A stretch of 64,000 nt of DNA from Azospirillum sp. TSH100 (GTDB taxonomy: Bacteria; Pseudomonadota; Alphaproteobacteria; Azospirillales; Azospirillaceae), in NCBI RefSeq assembly GCF_004923295.1, contig NZ_CP039637.1, forward strand, positions 248,001 through 312,000. The letters are read 5' to 3'. This document shows, piece by piece, positions 17,399 to 25,225 of the stretch (the first letter of the stretch is position 1; the number at the start of each line of letters is the position of its first letter). The translations under genes and the position numbers were made by a program. The notes beneath the pieces were generated by a model. It worked only from the letters and a program-made list of their open reading frames with translations. It searched no databases and was not told the origin of the DNA.

Positions 17399-18322
17399 TC
17401 AATAGCCGCGCCGGCGGTCGACCAGCCCGACCGGATCCAGGCCGGCGAAATGCCGGCGCAGATTGTCGATGACCGCTTGGGCGGCGCTTTCGGGCTGGGT
17501 GACGCTGGCGATGTGCGGGGTCAGCAGAATGTTCGGATGCGTCCAGAAGGGATGGTCGGCCGGCAGCGGCTCCGGATCGGTCACATCGACCACCGCCGCG
17601 GACAGCTGCGCGTTGTCGAGCGCATCCAGCAGGGCGGCATGGTTCAGCTGCGGTCCGCGCCCGGTGTGAACCAGGGCGGCCCCCCTCGGCAGCTTCGCCA
17701 GCAAATCGGCATCGAGGAAGCCGCGTGTGTCGGGCGTCAGCGGCAGCAGGACGATCAGGATGTCGGTTCCGGCCAACATGGTGTCCAGGCCGTCCGCACC
17801 ATGGTGGCAGGTCACCCCGTCGATGAGGCGCTGCGAGCGGCTCCATCCCGCCAGTGGGAAGCCGAAGGGCTTCAGCCGCTCCAGCACCGCCCGTCCCAGC
17901 ACACCGAGGCCCAGCACGCCGACCCGCCGCTGCGCCGCCTGCGGCTGCGGCAGGGCGCGCCAGATGCAGGCCGCCTGCTGGGCCCGATAGGCCGGCATCT
18001 GGCGATGCAGGGACAGCACGGCCAGCGTGGCGTATTCCTGCATCATGCGGACGATGCCGTCCTCCACCATGCGCACCACCTTCACATGGTCGGGCAGGGC
18101 GGTCATGGTGAACTGGTCGACCCCGGCGCCGATGGAGAAAACGATCTCCAGATTGCGGTAGCGGGCGAGATTGTCCGGGATGGTCCAGGTGATCAGGTAG
18201 CGCACGGCATCGGGATCGACGCCGGCCGCATCCATCGAAAAGGGCAACTCCGGCAGTTCGGCGGCGAAGGCCTTGGCGAAGACGGCGCCGCGCGCGGCAT
18301 CCGAATTGAACAGGAAGGTCAT
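17399..18322 (-). CDS. ghrA: D-2-hydroxyacid dehydrogenase, glyoxylate/hydroxypyruvate reductase A-like
   Basis: A 307-residue protein of the GhrA branch, with the short N-terminal catalytic domain (NLARYRNLEIVFSIGAGVDQF), the NAD(P) motif GVLGLGVLGRAVLERL, the arginine loop HTGRGPQLNHAALLDAL and the catalytic histidine in LLTPHIASVTQPESAA. It reduces glyoxylate, hydroxypyruvate or other 2-oxo acids to D-hydroxy acids. The gene lies between the M20 hydrolase and the cupin in the same-direction block; a 2-oxo or 2-hydroxy diacid passing to the tartrate-type dehydrogenase would be consistent, but that is inference. Confidence 0.87.
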   Translation of the reverse strand: MTFLFNSDAARGAVFAKAFAAELPELPFSMDAAGVDPDAVRYLITWTIPDNLARYRNLEIVFSIGAGVDQFTMTALPDHVKVVRMVEDGIVRMMQEYATLAVLSLHRQMPAYRAQQAACIWRALPQPQAAQRRVGVLGLGVLGRAVLERLKPFGFPLAGWSRSQRLIDGVTCHHGADGLDTMLAGTDILIVLLPLTPDTRGFLDADLLAKLPRGAALVHTGRGPQLNHAALLDALDNAQLSAAVVDVTDPEPLPADHPFWTHPNILLTPHIASVTQPESAAQAVIDNLRRHFAGLDPVGLVDRRRGY

Positions 18323-18362
18323 TGGTGTTCCTTTGTCGATGCGCGACGGGTGCGGGCAGAGG

Positions 18363-19487
18363 TCAAAGACGACAACGCCGGCCCAGCGCTTCGATCATCG
18401 ACTGGCAGGCGGTCAGCTCCTCGACGAGGATGTGTTCGTTCGGGCGGTGCGCCCGCGCGATGTCGCCGGGGCCGCAGATGATCGCGTCGATCCCGGCGGT
18501 CTGGTACAACCCGGCCTCGGTGCCGTAACTGACGGCGGCCAACGGTTCCTGCCCGGTCAGCTCCTCCAGCAGGCGGGCGAGCGGCGAGTGCGCGGCCAGG
18601 AACAGCGCGGGATAGGCGCCGGTCTGCGTCCAGTCGACGACGAAGCCGCGCTCCTCAAGCCGCACCGCCGCCTCGCGCACCGGCTCCAGCAGGGTGACGG
18701 GATCGACGCCTGCGATGGCGCGGGCCTCGAACTCGGCGGTGCAGGCGTCGGGGATGATGTTCACCGCCAGCCCGCCCTGGATTGTGCCGACCTGAAGCGA
18801 GGAATAGGGCGGCTCGAACACCGAATCCAGCGGCCCCTGGCTCAGGCGGTCGGCCTGGGCGACGGCGGCGGTCAGCGCGTCGGTCATGGCGTGGATGGCG
18901 TTCAGCCCCTGGTCGGGGCGGGAGGAATGGCCGGAGCGCCCGCGCACCGTCAGCCGGGCCGCCACCTTGCCCTTGTGGGCGCGGATGGCGCGCAGGCCGC
19001 TCGGCTCGCCGACGATGACACCCAGCGGCGGCGCGCACAGGCTGGGCAGATGCGGCATAAGATGCGGCGCGCCCTGGCAGCCGGCCTCCTCGTCATAGGT
19101 GAAGGCAAAATGGATCGGCCGGGCCAGCGGTGCGGCGGTCAGGGCCGGCAGCGCCGCCAGAGCCGCCGCGATGAAGCCCTTCATGTCCGAGGTGCCGCGC
19201 CCGTACAGCCGGTTGCCGTCGGCACGCAGCCGGAACGGGTCGCTGGACCAGTCCGGTTCGCTCGCCGGCACCACGTCCATATGGCCGGACAGGACATAGC
19301 CGGGAATCATCGCCGGACCGACGGTGGCGAACAGGTTGTACCGGTCGCCCTCCGGCCCCGGCAGCACCCGCACGCGCAGTCCGGCACCCTCCAGAATGCT
19401 GCGGATTCCGTCGACGATGGCGCAGTTCGGGGTTCCGACGACGGACGGGAAGGCAATCAGATCCTTCAGAATGTCGATCACGGTCAT
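18363..19487 (-). CDS. M20 metallopeptidase family deacylase, ArgE-like
   Basis: A 374-residue enzyme of the acetylornithine deacetylase/succinyl-diaminopimelate desuccinylase family. Metal ligands appear in LSGHMDVVP and YGRGTSDMKG, the catalytic base in YDEEAGCQG, followed by EPSGLRAIRAHKG and the dimerisation domain. It hydrolyses N-acyl amino acids. Its placement at the head of a catabolic operon and the neighbouring exporters, aminotransferase and GNAT proteins argue for N-acyl amino acid use rather than arginine biosynthesis. It starts the six-gene block and is divergent from the GNAT gene at 19819. Confidence 0.88.
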   Translation of the reverse strand: MTVIDILKDLIAFPSVVGTPNCAIVDGIRSILEGAGLRVRVLPGPEGDRYNLFATVGPAMIPGYVLSGHMDVVPASEPDWSSDPFRLRADGNRLYGRGTSDMKGFIAAALAALPALTAAPLARPIHFAFTYDEEAGCQGAPHLMPHLPSLCAPPLGVIVGEPSGLRAIRAHKGKVAARLTVRGRSGHSSRPDQGLNAIHAMTDALTAAVAQADRLSQGPLDSVFEPPYSSLQVGTIQGGLAVNIIPDACTAEFEARAIAGVDPVTLLEPVREAAVRLEERGFVVDWTQTGAYPALFLAAHSPLARLLEELTGQEPLAAVSYGTEAGLYQTAGIDAIICGPGDIARAHRPNEHILVEELTACQSMIEALGRRCRL

Positions 19488-19646
19488 GACGGCCTCGCCT
19501 TGTCCCTTGTCTGCCTCCCCTGCTGCGCGCCATCGGCGCGGGGAGGCGTTTTCGGTTCGCTGCTGTGTGCGGAGGGGGAGGCGGCCTTGGCGGCTGCCAC
19601 GGTGACGATCCCGGCGGGTACGATCTTAGTCCGTGGCCGCTCCATT

Positions 19647-19663
19647 CCATGCTGAATGCATGG
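19647..19663. promoter_or_regulatory. Inverted repeat in the ArgE-like/GNAT divergent region
   Basis: CCATGC (19647-19652) and GCATGG (19658-19663) form a perfect dyad with a five-base spacer. The dyad lies in the 331-base divergent gap 19488-19818, which has no supported gene and is less GC-rich than its surroundings. It could be an operator for either direction, but there is no second copy nearby to support it. Confidence 0.35.
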
Positions 19664-19818
19664 GTGATTTGGATGATTGTTGTGCCGGCCCGGTGTTTTG
19701 CGGTGATTTGTGCGGTGGTCGCCCCGCTAGTCTCGGTGAGCGGTGGATGGTTCAGGCATATCGGTTGCCCCAAAGGCGCACCGCCTCACTCTATGGAAAC
19801 GCCGGGGAGGAGGACGCT

Positions 19819-20757
19819 TTGAGCGAACGCGGTCTTGATGATGGATCGGAGGCTGGAGAGTCGACGGACGCCCCGTTACCGGCCTCCCTCACGGTCGACG
19901 CCTTCGACGTACGGATGGCCGACATCGCCGACATCGACCTGGAGCGCCTGCAGGCGCTGTCGATCTCGGTCGGCTGGCCGCATCGCGCCGAGGACTGGCA
20001 GTTCGCGCGCGAGGTCGGCCATGGTTTCGTCGCGCTGGACGAGATCGACCGGGTGCTGGGATCGGCGATGTGGTTTCCCCATGGCGACGATTTCGCCACC
20101 ATCGGCATGGTGATGACGTCGCCCCGGCTGCAATCGCTGGGGGTCGGCGAATGGCTGATGAAGCGGGTGCTGTCGGCGTCGGCGGGACGCACCTATCGGC
20201 TCAGCGCGACCCGCGCGGCTCTGGCGCTGTACCGCTCGCTCGGCTTCATTGGTCATCGCACGGTGTTCCAATGCCAGGGCGAAGCGCGCCGGAGCGACCA
20301 GCCCCCCCCCGCCGGGCCGGTGCGGCGGCTGGAGGCGGCGGATCTCGCGGCGGTGACGGATCTTGATGAGCGCGCCTTCGGAATCTCGCGCGCCGGGTTG
20401 ATCGCGCGGCTTTTCGACCAATCGGTCGGCTATGGCCTGGAGCGCGACGGTGGGCTGGCGGCTTTCGCCCTCTGCCGTCCCTTCGGCCGTGGGCATGTGG
20501 TCGGTCCCGTGGTCGCCGGGCTGGACGAGGATGCGGTCGCGGTGGTGCAGCCCCATGTGAACGAGCATGATGGCCGTTTCCTGCGCCTGGACACCCATCT
20601 TGACGAAGGAATCTTCCCGCTGTTCGTCGCCCGGTCGGGTTTGAAAATCCACGACACGGTGCTAACCATGTCGCTCGGCGCGCCGCTGACCGATCCGTCG
20701 ACGCGGGGGTCGGACCGCCCCGTCACCTTCGCACTCGCAACCCAGGCTCTGGGTTGA
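19819..20757 (+). CDS. Tandem-GNAT N-acetyltransferase, paralogue of the one encoded at 9663
   Basis: A protein of about 312 residues if the TTG at 19819 is used; this codon has GGAGGAGG at the right distance, while the frame is open further upstream without a good site. An ATG at 19912 is an alternative. The N-terminal GNAT domain contains ATIGMVMTSPRLQSLGVGEWLM and LYRSLGF; the C-terminal domain contains ALCRPFGRGHVVGPVVAG and RFLRLDTHLDEG. It ends in VTFALATQALG. The layout and both conserved ends match the 9663 protein. The substrate is unknown. The DMT exporter gene follows 36 bases downstream, suggesting modification and export of the same compound class. Confidence 0.82.
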   Translation: MSERGLDDGSEAGESTDAPLPASLTVDAFDVRMADIADIDLERLQALSISVGWPHRAEDWQFAREVGHGFVALDEIDRVLGSAMWFPHGDDFATIGMVMTSPRLQSLGVGEWLMKRVLSASAGRTYRLSATRAALALYRSLGFIGHRTVFQCQGEARRSDQPPPAGPVRRLEAADLAAVTDLDERAFGISRAGLIARLFDQSVGYGLERDGGLAAFALCRPFGRGHVVGPVVAGLDEDAVAVVQPHVNEHDGRFLRLDTHLDEGIFPLFVARSGLKIHDTVLTMSLGAPLTDPSTRGSDRPVTFALATQALG

Positions 20758-20793
20758 ACCTCTAGCGGTTTCACGAACAAGGATTCGCCGATC

Positions 20794-21771
20794 ATGCCGG
20801 GACAGACGCCGGACTCCTCCGCCGGCTCTCATGCCGCCCCCGTGCCCGAACCCTCTCCTCTTGGAAACTCCTCCGGCAACCGTGCCGGTATCATGCTCCG
20901 GCTGGTGTCGGCCGGGCTGTTCGTGGTGATGTCACTGTTCGTCCGGCTGGCGTCCGTCGAGGCGCCGGTCGGACAGATCGTTTTCTACCGCAGCGCCTTC
21001 GCGCTGCCGCCGATCATCGCCTATCTGATGTGGCGCCGGCAGTTCCCGTCGGCTTTGAAGACCCGGCAGCCGGTTGGGCACCTGAAGCGAAACATCTATG
21101 GAGGTGCGGCGATGGTGCTCTCCTTCGTCTCGCTGGCCTATCTGCCTCTGGCGCTGGCGACCGCGCTCGGCTTCCTGGCTCCGCTGCTTTCGGTGCCGGC
21201 CGCCATGTTGTTCCTGCGCGAGCGGCCGGGCGCCGTAGCCATCGGCGCGGCGCTGGTCGGGTTCGCCGGTGTGGTCCTGATGCTGGTGCCGGCCTTTGAA
21301 GGACCGACGCTGGATCACAACACCATCATCGGGGTGGCGGCGGGACTGGCGATGGCGGTCGCGACCGCCGCCGGCCGGGTCGAGATAAAGACGCTGACCG
21401 CCACCGAGGCGCCGGGGACCATCGCATTCTATTTCGCTCTGCTTTGCGCACTCGGCGGGCTGGCGAGCTGGCCGTTCGGCTGGATCACTCCGGGCGGGAT
21501 GTCGCTGGCCTATCTCATTGGGGCGGGCATCACCGGGGGGCTGGCGCACATCACCATGACTGAGGCGATGGCCCGCGCTTCGGTCTCGACCCAGGCACCT
21601 TTCGACTACACCGCCATGCTGTGGGCGCTGATCCTTGACGCGGCCATCTTCGGCCTGCTGCCGTCACCAGTCAGCCTGGCCGGCGCCTTCGTCATCGCGG
21701 CGTCGGCACTGGTGGTTCCGCTGTCCGACCGGTTCGTCGGCCGGTTGGAGACGGTGCGGGCCACCCGCTGA
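20794..21771 (+). CDS. DMT-superfamily EamA-type exporter
   Basis: A 325-residue inner-membrane protein with about ten predicted hydrophobic segments in two EamA repeats. Recognisable parts are VEAPVGQIVFYRSAFALPP after the first helix, SLAYLPLALATALGFLAPLL closing the first repeat and the matching ARASVSTQAPFDYTAMLWALI in the second. Related proteins export amino acids or metabolites. It follows the tandem-GNAT gene on the same strand and converges on the flavoenzyme gene with only nine bases between stops. Confidence 0.9.
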   Translation: MPGQTPDSSAGSHAAPVPEPSPLGNSSGNRAGIMLRLVSAGLFVVMSLFVRLASVEAPVGQIVFYRSAFALPPIIAYLMWRRQFPSALKTRQPVGHLKRNIYGGAAMVLSFVSLAYLPLALATALGFLAPLLSVPAAMLFLRERPGAVAIGAALVGFAGVVLMLVPAFEGPTLDHNTIIGVAAGLAMAVATAAGRVEIKTLTATEAPGTIAFYFALLCALGGLASWPFGWITPGGMSLAYLIGAGITGGLAHITMTEAMARASVSTQAPFDYTAMLWALILDAAIFGLLPSPVSLAGAFVIAASALVVPLSDRFVGRLETVRATR

Positions 21772-21780
21772 CGTTCAGGG

Positions 21781-22902
21781 TCAGGATTTGCCGATGGCCT
21801 GGAAGCGGTCGATGCGGAAATCATCCAGCGGCGTGTCGGTGCGCCCGGTGGCGATGATTTCCGCCATCACGTCGCCGACACCGGGGCCGAGCTGGAATCC
21901 GTGGCCGCTGAAGCCGAAGGCGTGGAACAGGCCCGGCGTCGTCACCGACGGCCCCATCACCGGCAGCTTGTCGGCGACATAGCCTTCGCAGCCCGACCAG
22001 GTGCGGATCACCGCGACATCGGCAATGGCCGGCAGCAGCCGGACCAGCCCCCGCAGTTGTCCGGGCAGCCGCGCCGGGTCGGCCTTCGCATGGCCGGGGT
22101 CGAGCGGTACCGTCACCCGCTCCGCCGCTCCGCCGAACACGATGTTGCCGCGCTCCACCTGTCGCAGATAGCCGTCACCGCCCGCGCGCGACCACATGCC
22201 GACCACCGGCAGGATGCGGTGCGGCAGCGGTTCGGTGACGCCCATCTGCGGTCCGTACGCCTCCATCGGCACGGGCTCGCCGAAGCCGGCGGCGATCCGG
22301 GCACCCCAGGCGCCGGCGGCGTTCAGCAGGCAGTCCGCGCTGAATCGGCCCCGCTGCGTCACCGCCTCGAAGCCGGAACTGGTGGCCGACACCTCGACCG
22401 GACCGCAGTCTTCCACGATCTCGGCGCCCAGTCGGCGGGCGGCGTCGGCAAAGGCCGGCGCGATCAGGCGCGGGTTGCCGCTGCCGTCCTGCGGCGAGAA
22501 GGACGCGGCGATGGCGCCCGGCCCCAGGCCGGGAAAGCGGCGGCGGATCTCCGGCGGCGTCAGTTCCTCCAACTCCAGCCCCCAGGGGCGCGCGTCGGCG
22601 ATGTAGCGGCGCATGTCAGCCAACCCATCCTCGTCGAACACCAGCCGCAGATGGCCGGTGGCGCGGAACTCCACATCGCGGCCCAGCAGCCGCTCCGTCT
22701 CGCCCCACAGCGCCCGCGACCGGTGGGCGAGCGGCAACTGCGGCAGATAGCGCCCGCTGCGGCGGATGTTGCCGAAGGATGCCACCGTGGCGCCCGTACC
22801 GACGCGGTGGCGTTCCAGCAGCGTCACGCGCAGGCCGCGCCGGGCCAGGAAAAAGGCAGCGGCCGATCCCATCAGCCCGCCGCCCAGCACGATAACCTTC
22901 AT
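21781..22902 (-). CDS. FAD-dependent oxidoreductase, DAO family (candidate beta subunit of a multi-subunit dehydrogenase)
   Basis: A 373-residue flavoprotein whose FAD motif is at the extreme N-terminus (VIVLGGGLMGSAAAFFLARRG), followed by TGATVASFGNIRRSGRY and the C-terminal FGFSGHGFQLGPGVGDVMAEII. The start at 22902 has GGGAGAGG upstream. In HcnC, opine oxidase B and D-hydroxyproline dehydrogenase systems, a DAO subunit like this works with a small [2Fe-2S] protein and an FAD/[2Fe-2S] protein; both are encoded at 27211 and 27516, on the other side of the hydantoinase genes. The gene is divergent from hyuA with an inverted repeat between them, so joint regulation is likely. Confidence 0.87.
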   Translation of the reverse strand: MKVIVLGGGLMGSAAAFFLARRGLRVTLLERHRVGTGATVASFGNIRRSGRYLPQLPLAHRSRALWGETERLLGRDVEFRATGHLRLVFDEDGLADMRRYIADARPWGLELEELTPPEIRRRFPGLGPGAIAASFSPQDGSGNPRLIAPAFADAARRLGAEIVEDCGPVEVSATSSGFEAVTQRGRFSADCLLNAAGAWGARIAAGFGEPVPMEAYGPQMGVTEPLPHRILPVVGMWSRAGGDGYLRQVERGNIVFGGAAERVTVPLDPGHAKADPARLPGQLRGLVRLLPAIADVAVIRTWSGCEGYVADKLPVMGPSVTTPGLFHAFGFSGHGFQLGPGVGDVMAEIIATGRTDTPLDDFRIDRFQAIGKS

Positions 22903-23036
22903 CGACCTCTCCCACATTCGGGCGGACGCGGCTCCGCCCCATCGGTCAGGCTGCCGGTGGCGGGCGCGTGGGTCAAAGACGGGTTGGGCGGACTCCCATA
23001 AGGCCGGGCTATGGATCGGGCATTCGCAGGCGTGGT

Positions 23037-23055
23037 GCATAAGTCCGCCTTATGC
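23037..23055. promoter_or_regulatory. Operator-like inverted repeat between flavoenzyme and hydantoinase genes
   Basis: GCATAAG-TCCGC-CTTATGC is a perfect seven-base dyad with a five-base spacer. A further CATAAG half-site is at 22997-23002. The sites lie in the 245-base divergent gap, which holds no gene. They would suit a dimeric repressor or activator controlling both directions. The regulator is not identified. Confidence 0.55.
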
Positions 23056-23147
23056 GTTTGCTTCCATTGGGTCTTAGACCGTCCCCACTCCGCCATGTCA
23101 GCTTTTCCCCAGCACAAGCGCAGGCTGACCAGCAGAAGGGAGCGAAG

Positions 23148-25220
23148 ATGGACGGGGGCATGGGTGAAGTCGATTGGAAGGTCGGCGTCGACATCGGCGG
23201 GACCTTCATCGATTTCTGCGCGCTGGACACCAAGTCGGGCCGAGTGGCGTCGCTGAAGGTGCTGACGACGCCGGACGATCCTGGTGCCGAGTTGATGACC
23301 GGCCTGACCCTGCTGGCCGAGCGCGAGGGAATGGACCCGCGCGCGATCACCCGCTTCGTGCACGGCACGACGGTGGGCATGAACACGGTGATCCAGCGCA
23401 AGGGTGCACCGCTGGCGCTGCTGACCAACGCGGGGTTCGAGGATGTGATCGAACTCGCCAGGCTGCGCATGCCGGACACCTATTCGCTGTTCTGCTCGCG
23501 CCCCGACCAGCTGGTGGCGCGCGACATGATCTTCGGCATCCCCACCCGCCTGCGGTCGGATGGAACCGAGCGTCAGGCTCCCGACCTGACGGCCGTCGCC
23601 GATGCCGTGGCAACCCTCAAAGCCAAAGGAGCGGTGGGCGTCGTCGTCTCCTTCCTGCATTCCTGGCGCGACGGCGGCCACGAGACCACGGTGAAGGAGG
23701 AGATCGCCCGGCTGGCGCCCGATCTATTCGTCTTCACCTCCGCTGAGGTCTGGCCGGTGATCCGCGAGTATGAACGGACGACCACCGCGATCCTCAACGC
23801 CTATGTCCATCCCCGCATCTCCGGCTATCTGTCGGCCCTGGAGGAGCGGCTGGCCGGCCGCGAAGTGCCCGCCCGTCCCCTGCTGACCAAGTCCAACGGC
23901 GGCGTGATGAATGCGGCGGAGGGCAAGCGGGCCTGCGTCCATATGCTGCTGTCCGGCGCCGCGTCCGGCGTCAATGGTGCGGCGTGGCTGGCCCGGCAGG
24001 CGGGCGAACCGCGCATCCTGACGCTCGACATCGGCGGCACGTCCGCCGACTTCGCGCTCATCATCGACGGCCAGGCCCAGTTCGGCGTTGGCGAGATGAT
24101 CGGCGAGTTTCCGCTGCACATTCCATCGGTTTCGGTCAGCTCCATCGGCATCGGCGGCGGGTCGATCGCGAGCGTCGACGGGCAGGGCGTGCTGCGTGTC
24201 GGCCCGGAATCCGCCGGATCAACGCCGGGTCCGGCCTGCTACGGCCGCGGCGGCGACTGGGCGACGGTGACCGACGCCATGGTGGTATGTGGCTGGCTCG
24301 GCCACAGCCAGATGGCTTACGGGCAGCTGCGGATGGATGCCGGCCTCGCCCGCGCCGCCATCAAGCGGTTGGCCGACGAGCTGTGCCGTTCGGTCGAGGC
24401 CACCGCCCAGGCCATCCTCGACGTCGCGGTGTCGGAGATGTTCGCGGAGGTCGAGAAGATGGCCGCACGTGCCGGTGTCGATGTGCGGGACTTCGCGCTG
24501 ATGCCCTTCGGCGGTGGCGGCCCGATGTTGGGGGTGTTCCTGGCGCGCGAGTTGGGTATGCCGCGCGTGGTGGCTCCGCGCTGGCCTGGCGTGGTGTCGG
24601 CGCTGGGTGGGCTGGTCGCCGATCTGCGCGGCGATTTCGTCCGCACCCTGTTCGCCGAACTGTCCCCCGGCCTGATGCCGGCGCTGCGCGAGGCCTTCGC
24701 AGCGATGGGTGCCGAGGGGCGCGACTGGCTTGCCGCCCAGGGCCATTCCGGTGCGGCGGAACTGATGATCGTCGCCGACATGCGCTATGCCGGCCAGAGT
24801 TATGAGATTGAAACGCCGCTAAACCCGTCCTGGCTCGACGGCGACGACCCCAATTCCAGCTCGGGCGCCATCGCCGCCGCCTTCCACGCGGCGCATGCCC
24901 GGCTCTACGATTTCGACGACCCGGATGGGCGGATCGAGATCGTCAACCTGCGCCTGTCGGCCATCGGCAACGGTCCTGCATTGCAGTTCCCCACCGCACC
25001 GGACGAGCCGTGCGCCGCCTCGCCGGAGCGGACCGTTCCGGTCTTCACCGGTGGCGTCATGACCCCGGTCGGGCTGTACCGGCGTGCCGATCTCCAGGCC
25101 GGGGCGCGTTTTCAGGGGCCCGCCATCGTCGCCCAGGAGGACACCACCTTCGCCATTCCGGCCGGGACCGAAGCCCGCGTCGATGCGCACCTCAACCTCC
25201 ACCTGACCTTCGCGGAGTGA
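23148..25220 (+). CDS. hyuA: Hydantoinase/oxoprolinase family ATPase subunit (HyuA-like)
   Basis: A 690-residue protein. The N-terminal Hydant_A_N domain starts with VGVDIGGTFIDF, the phosphate-binding loop of the actin-like fold. The middle hydantoinase A domain contains LDIGGTSADFALI and GIGGGSIA, and the C-terminal part includes ADMRYAGQSYEIE. HyuA and HyuB together use ATP to open N-methylhydantoin, 5-oxoproline or related rings, or carboxylate ketones in the acetone carboxylase branch. AAGGGAG precedes the ATG. It is the first gene of a four-gene plus-strand operon. Confidence 0.92.
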   Translation: MDGGMGEVDWKVGVDIGGTFIDFCALDTKSGRVASLKVLTTPDDPGAELMTGLTLLAEREGMDPRAITRFVHGTTVGMNTVIQRKGAPLALLTNAGFEDVIELARLRMPDTYSLFCSRPDQLVARDMIFGIPTRLRSDGTERQAPDLTAVADAVATLKAKGAVGVVVSFLHSWRDGGHETTVKEEIARLAPDLFVFTSAEVWPVIREYERTTTAILNAYVHPRISGYLSALEERLAGREVPARPLLTKSNGGVMNAAEGKRACVHMLLSGAASGVNGAAWLARQAGEPRILTLDIGGTSADFALIIDGQAQFGVGEMIGEFPLHIPSVSVSSIGIGGGSIASVDGQGVLRVGPESAGSTPGPACYGRGGDWATVTDAMVVCGWLGHSQMAYGQLRMDAGLARAAIKRLADELCRSVEATAQAILDVAVSEMFAEVEKMAARAGVDVRDFALMPFGGGGPMLGVFLARELGMPRVVAPRWPGVVSALGGLVADLRGDFVRTLFAELSPGLMPALREAFAAMGAEGRDWLAAQGHSGAAELMIVADMRYAGQSYEIETPLNPSWLDGDDPNSSSGAIAAAFHAAHARLYDFDDPDGRIEIVNLRLSAIGNGPALQFPTAPDEPCAASPERTVPVFTGGVMTPVGLYRRADLQAGARFQGPAIVAQEDTTFAIPAGTEARVDAHLNLHLTFAE

Positions 25221-25225
25221 CGCCT

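Noticed and set aside
8273..19487. Ectoine degradation cluster (Lrp regulator, class III aminotransferase, deacylase, semialdehyde dehydrogenase)
   Set aside because: The parts look similar in outline, but there is no ectoine hydrolase, and the deacylase is an M20 enzyme instead of the aspartoacylase-like type expected for N-acetyl-diaminobutyrate.
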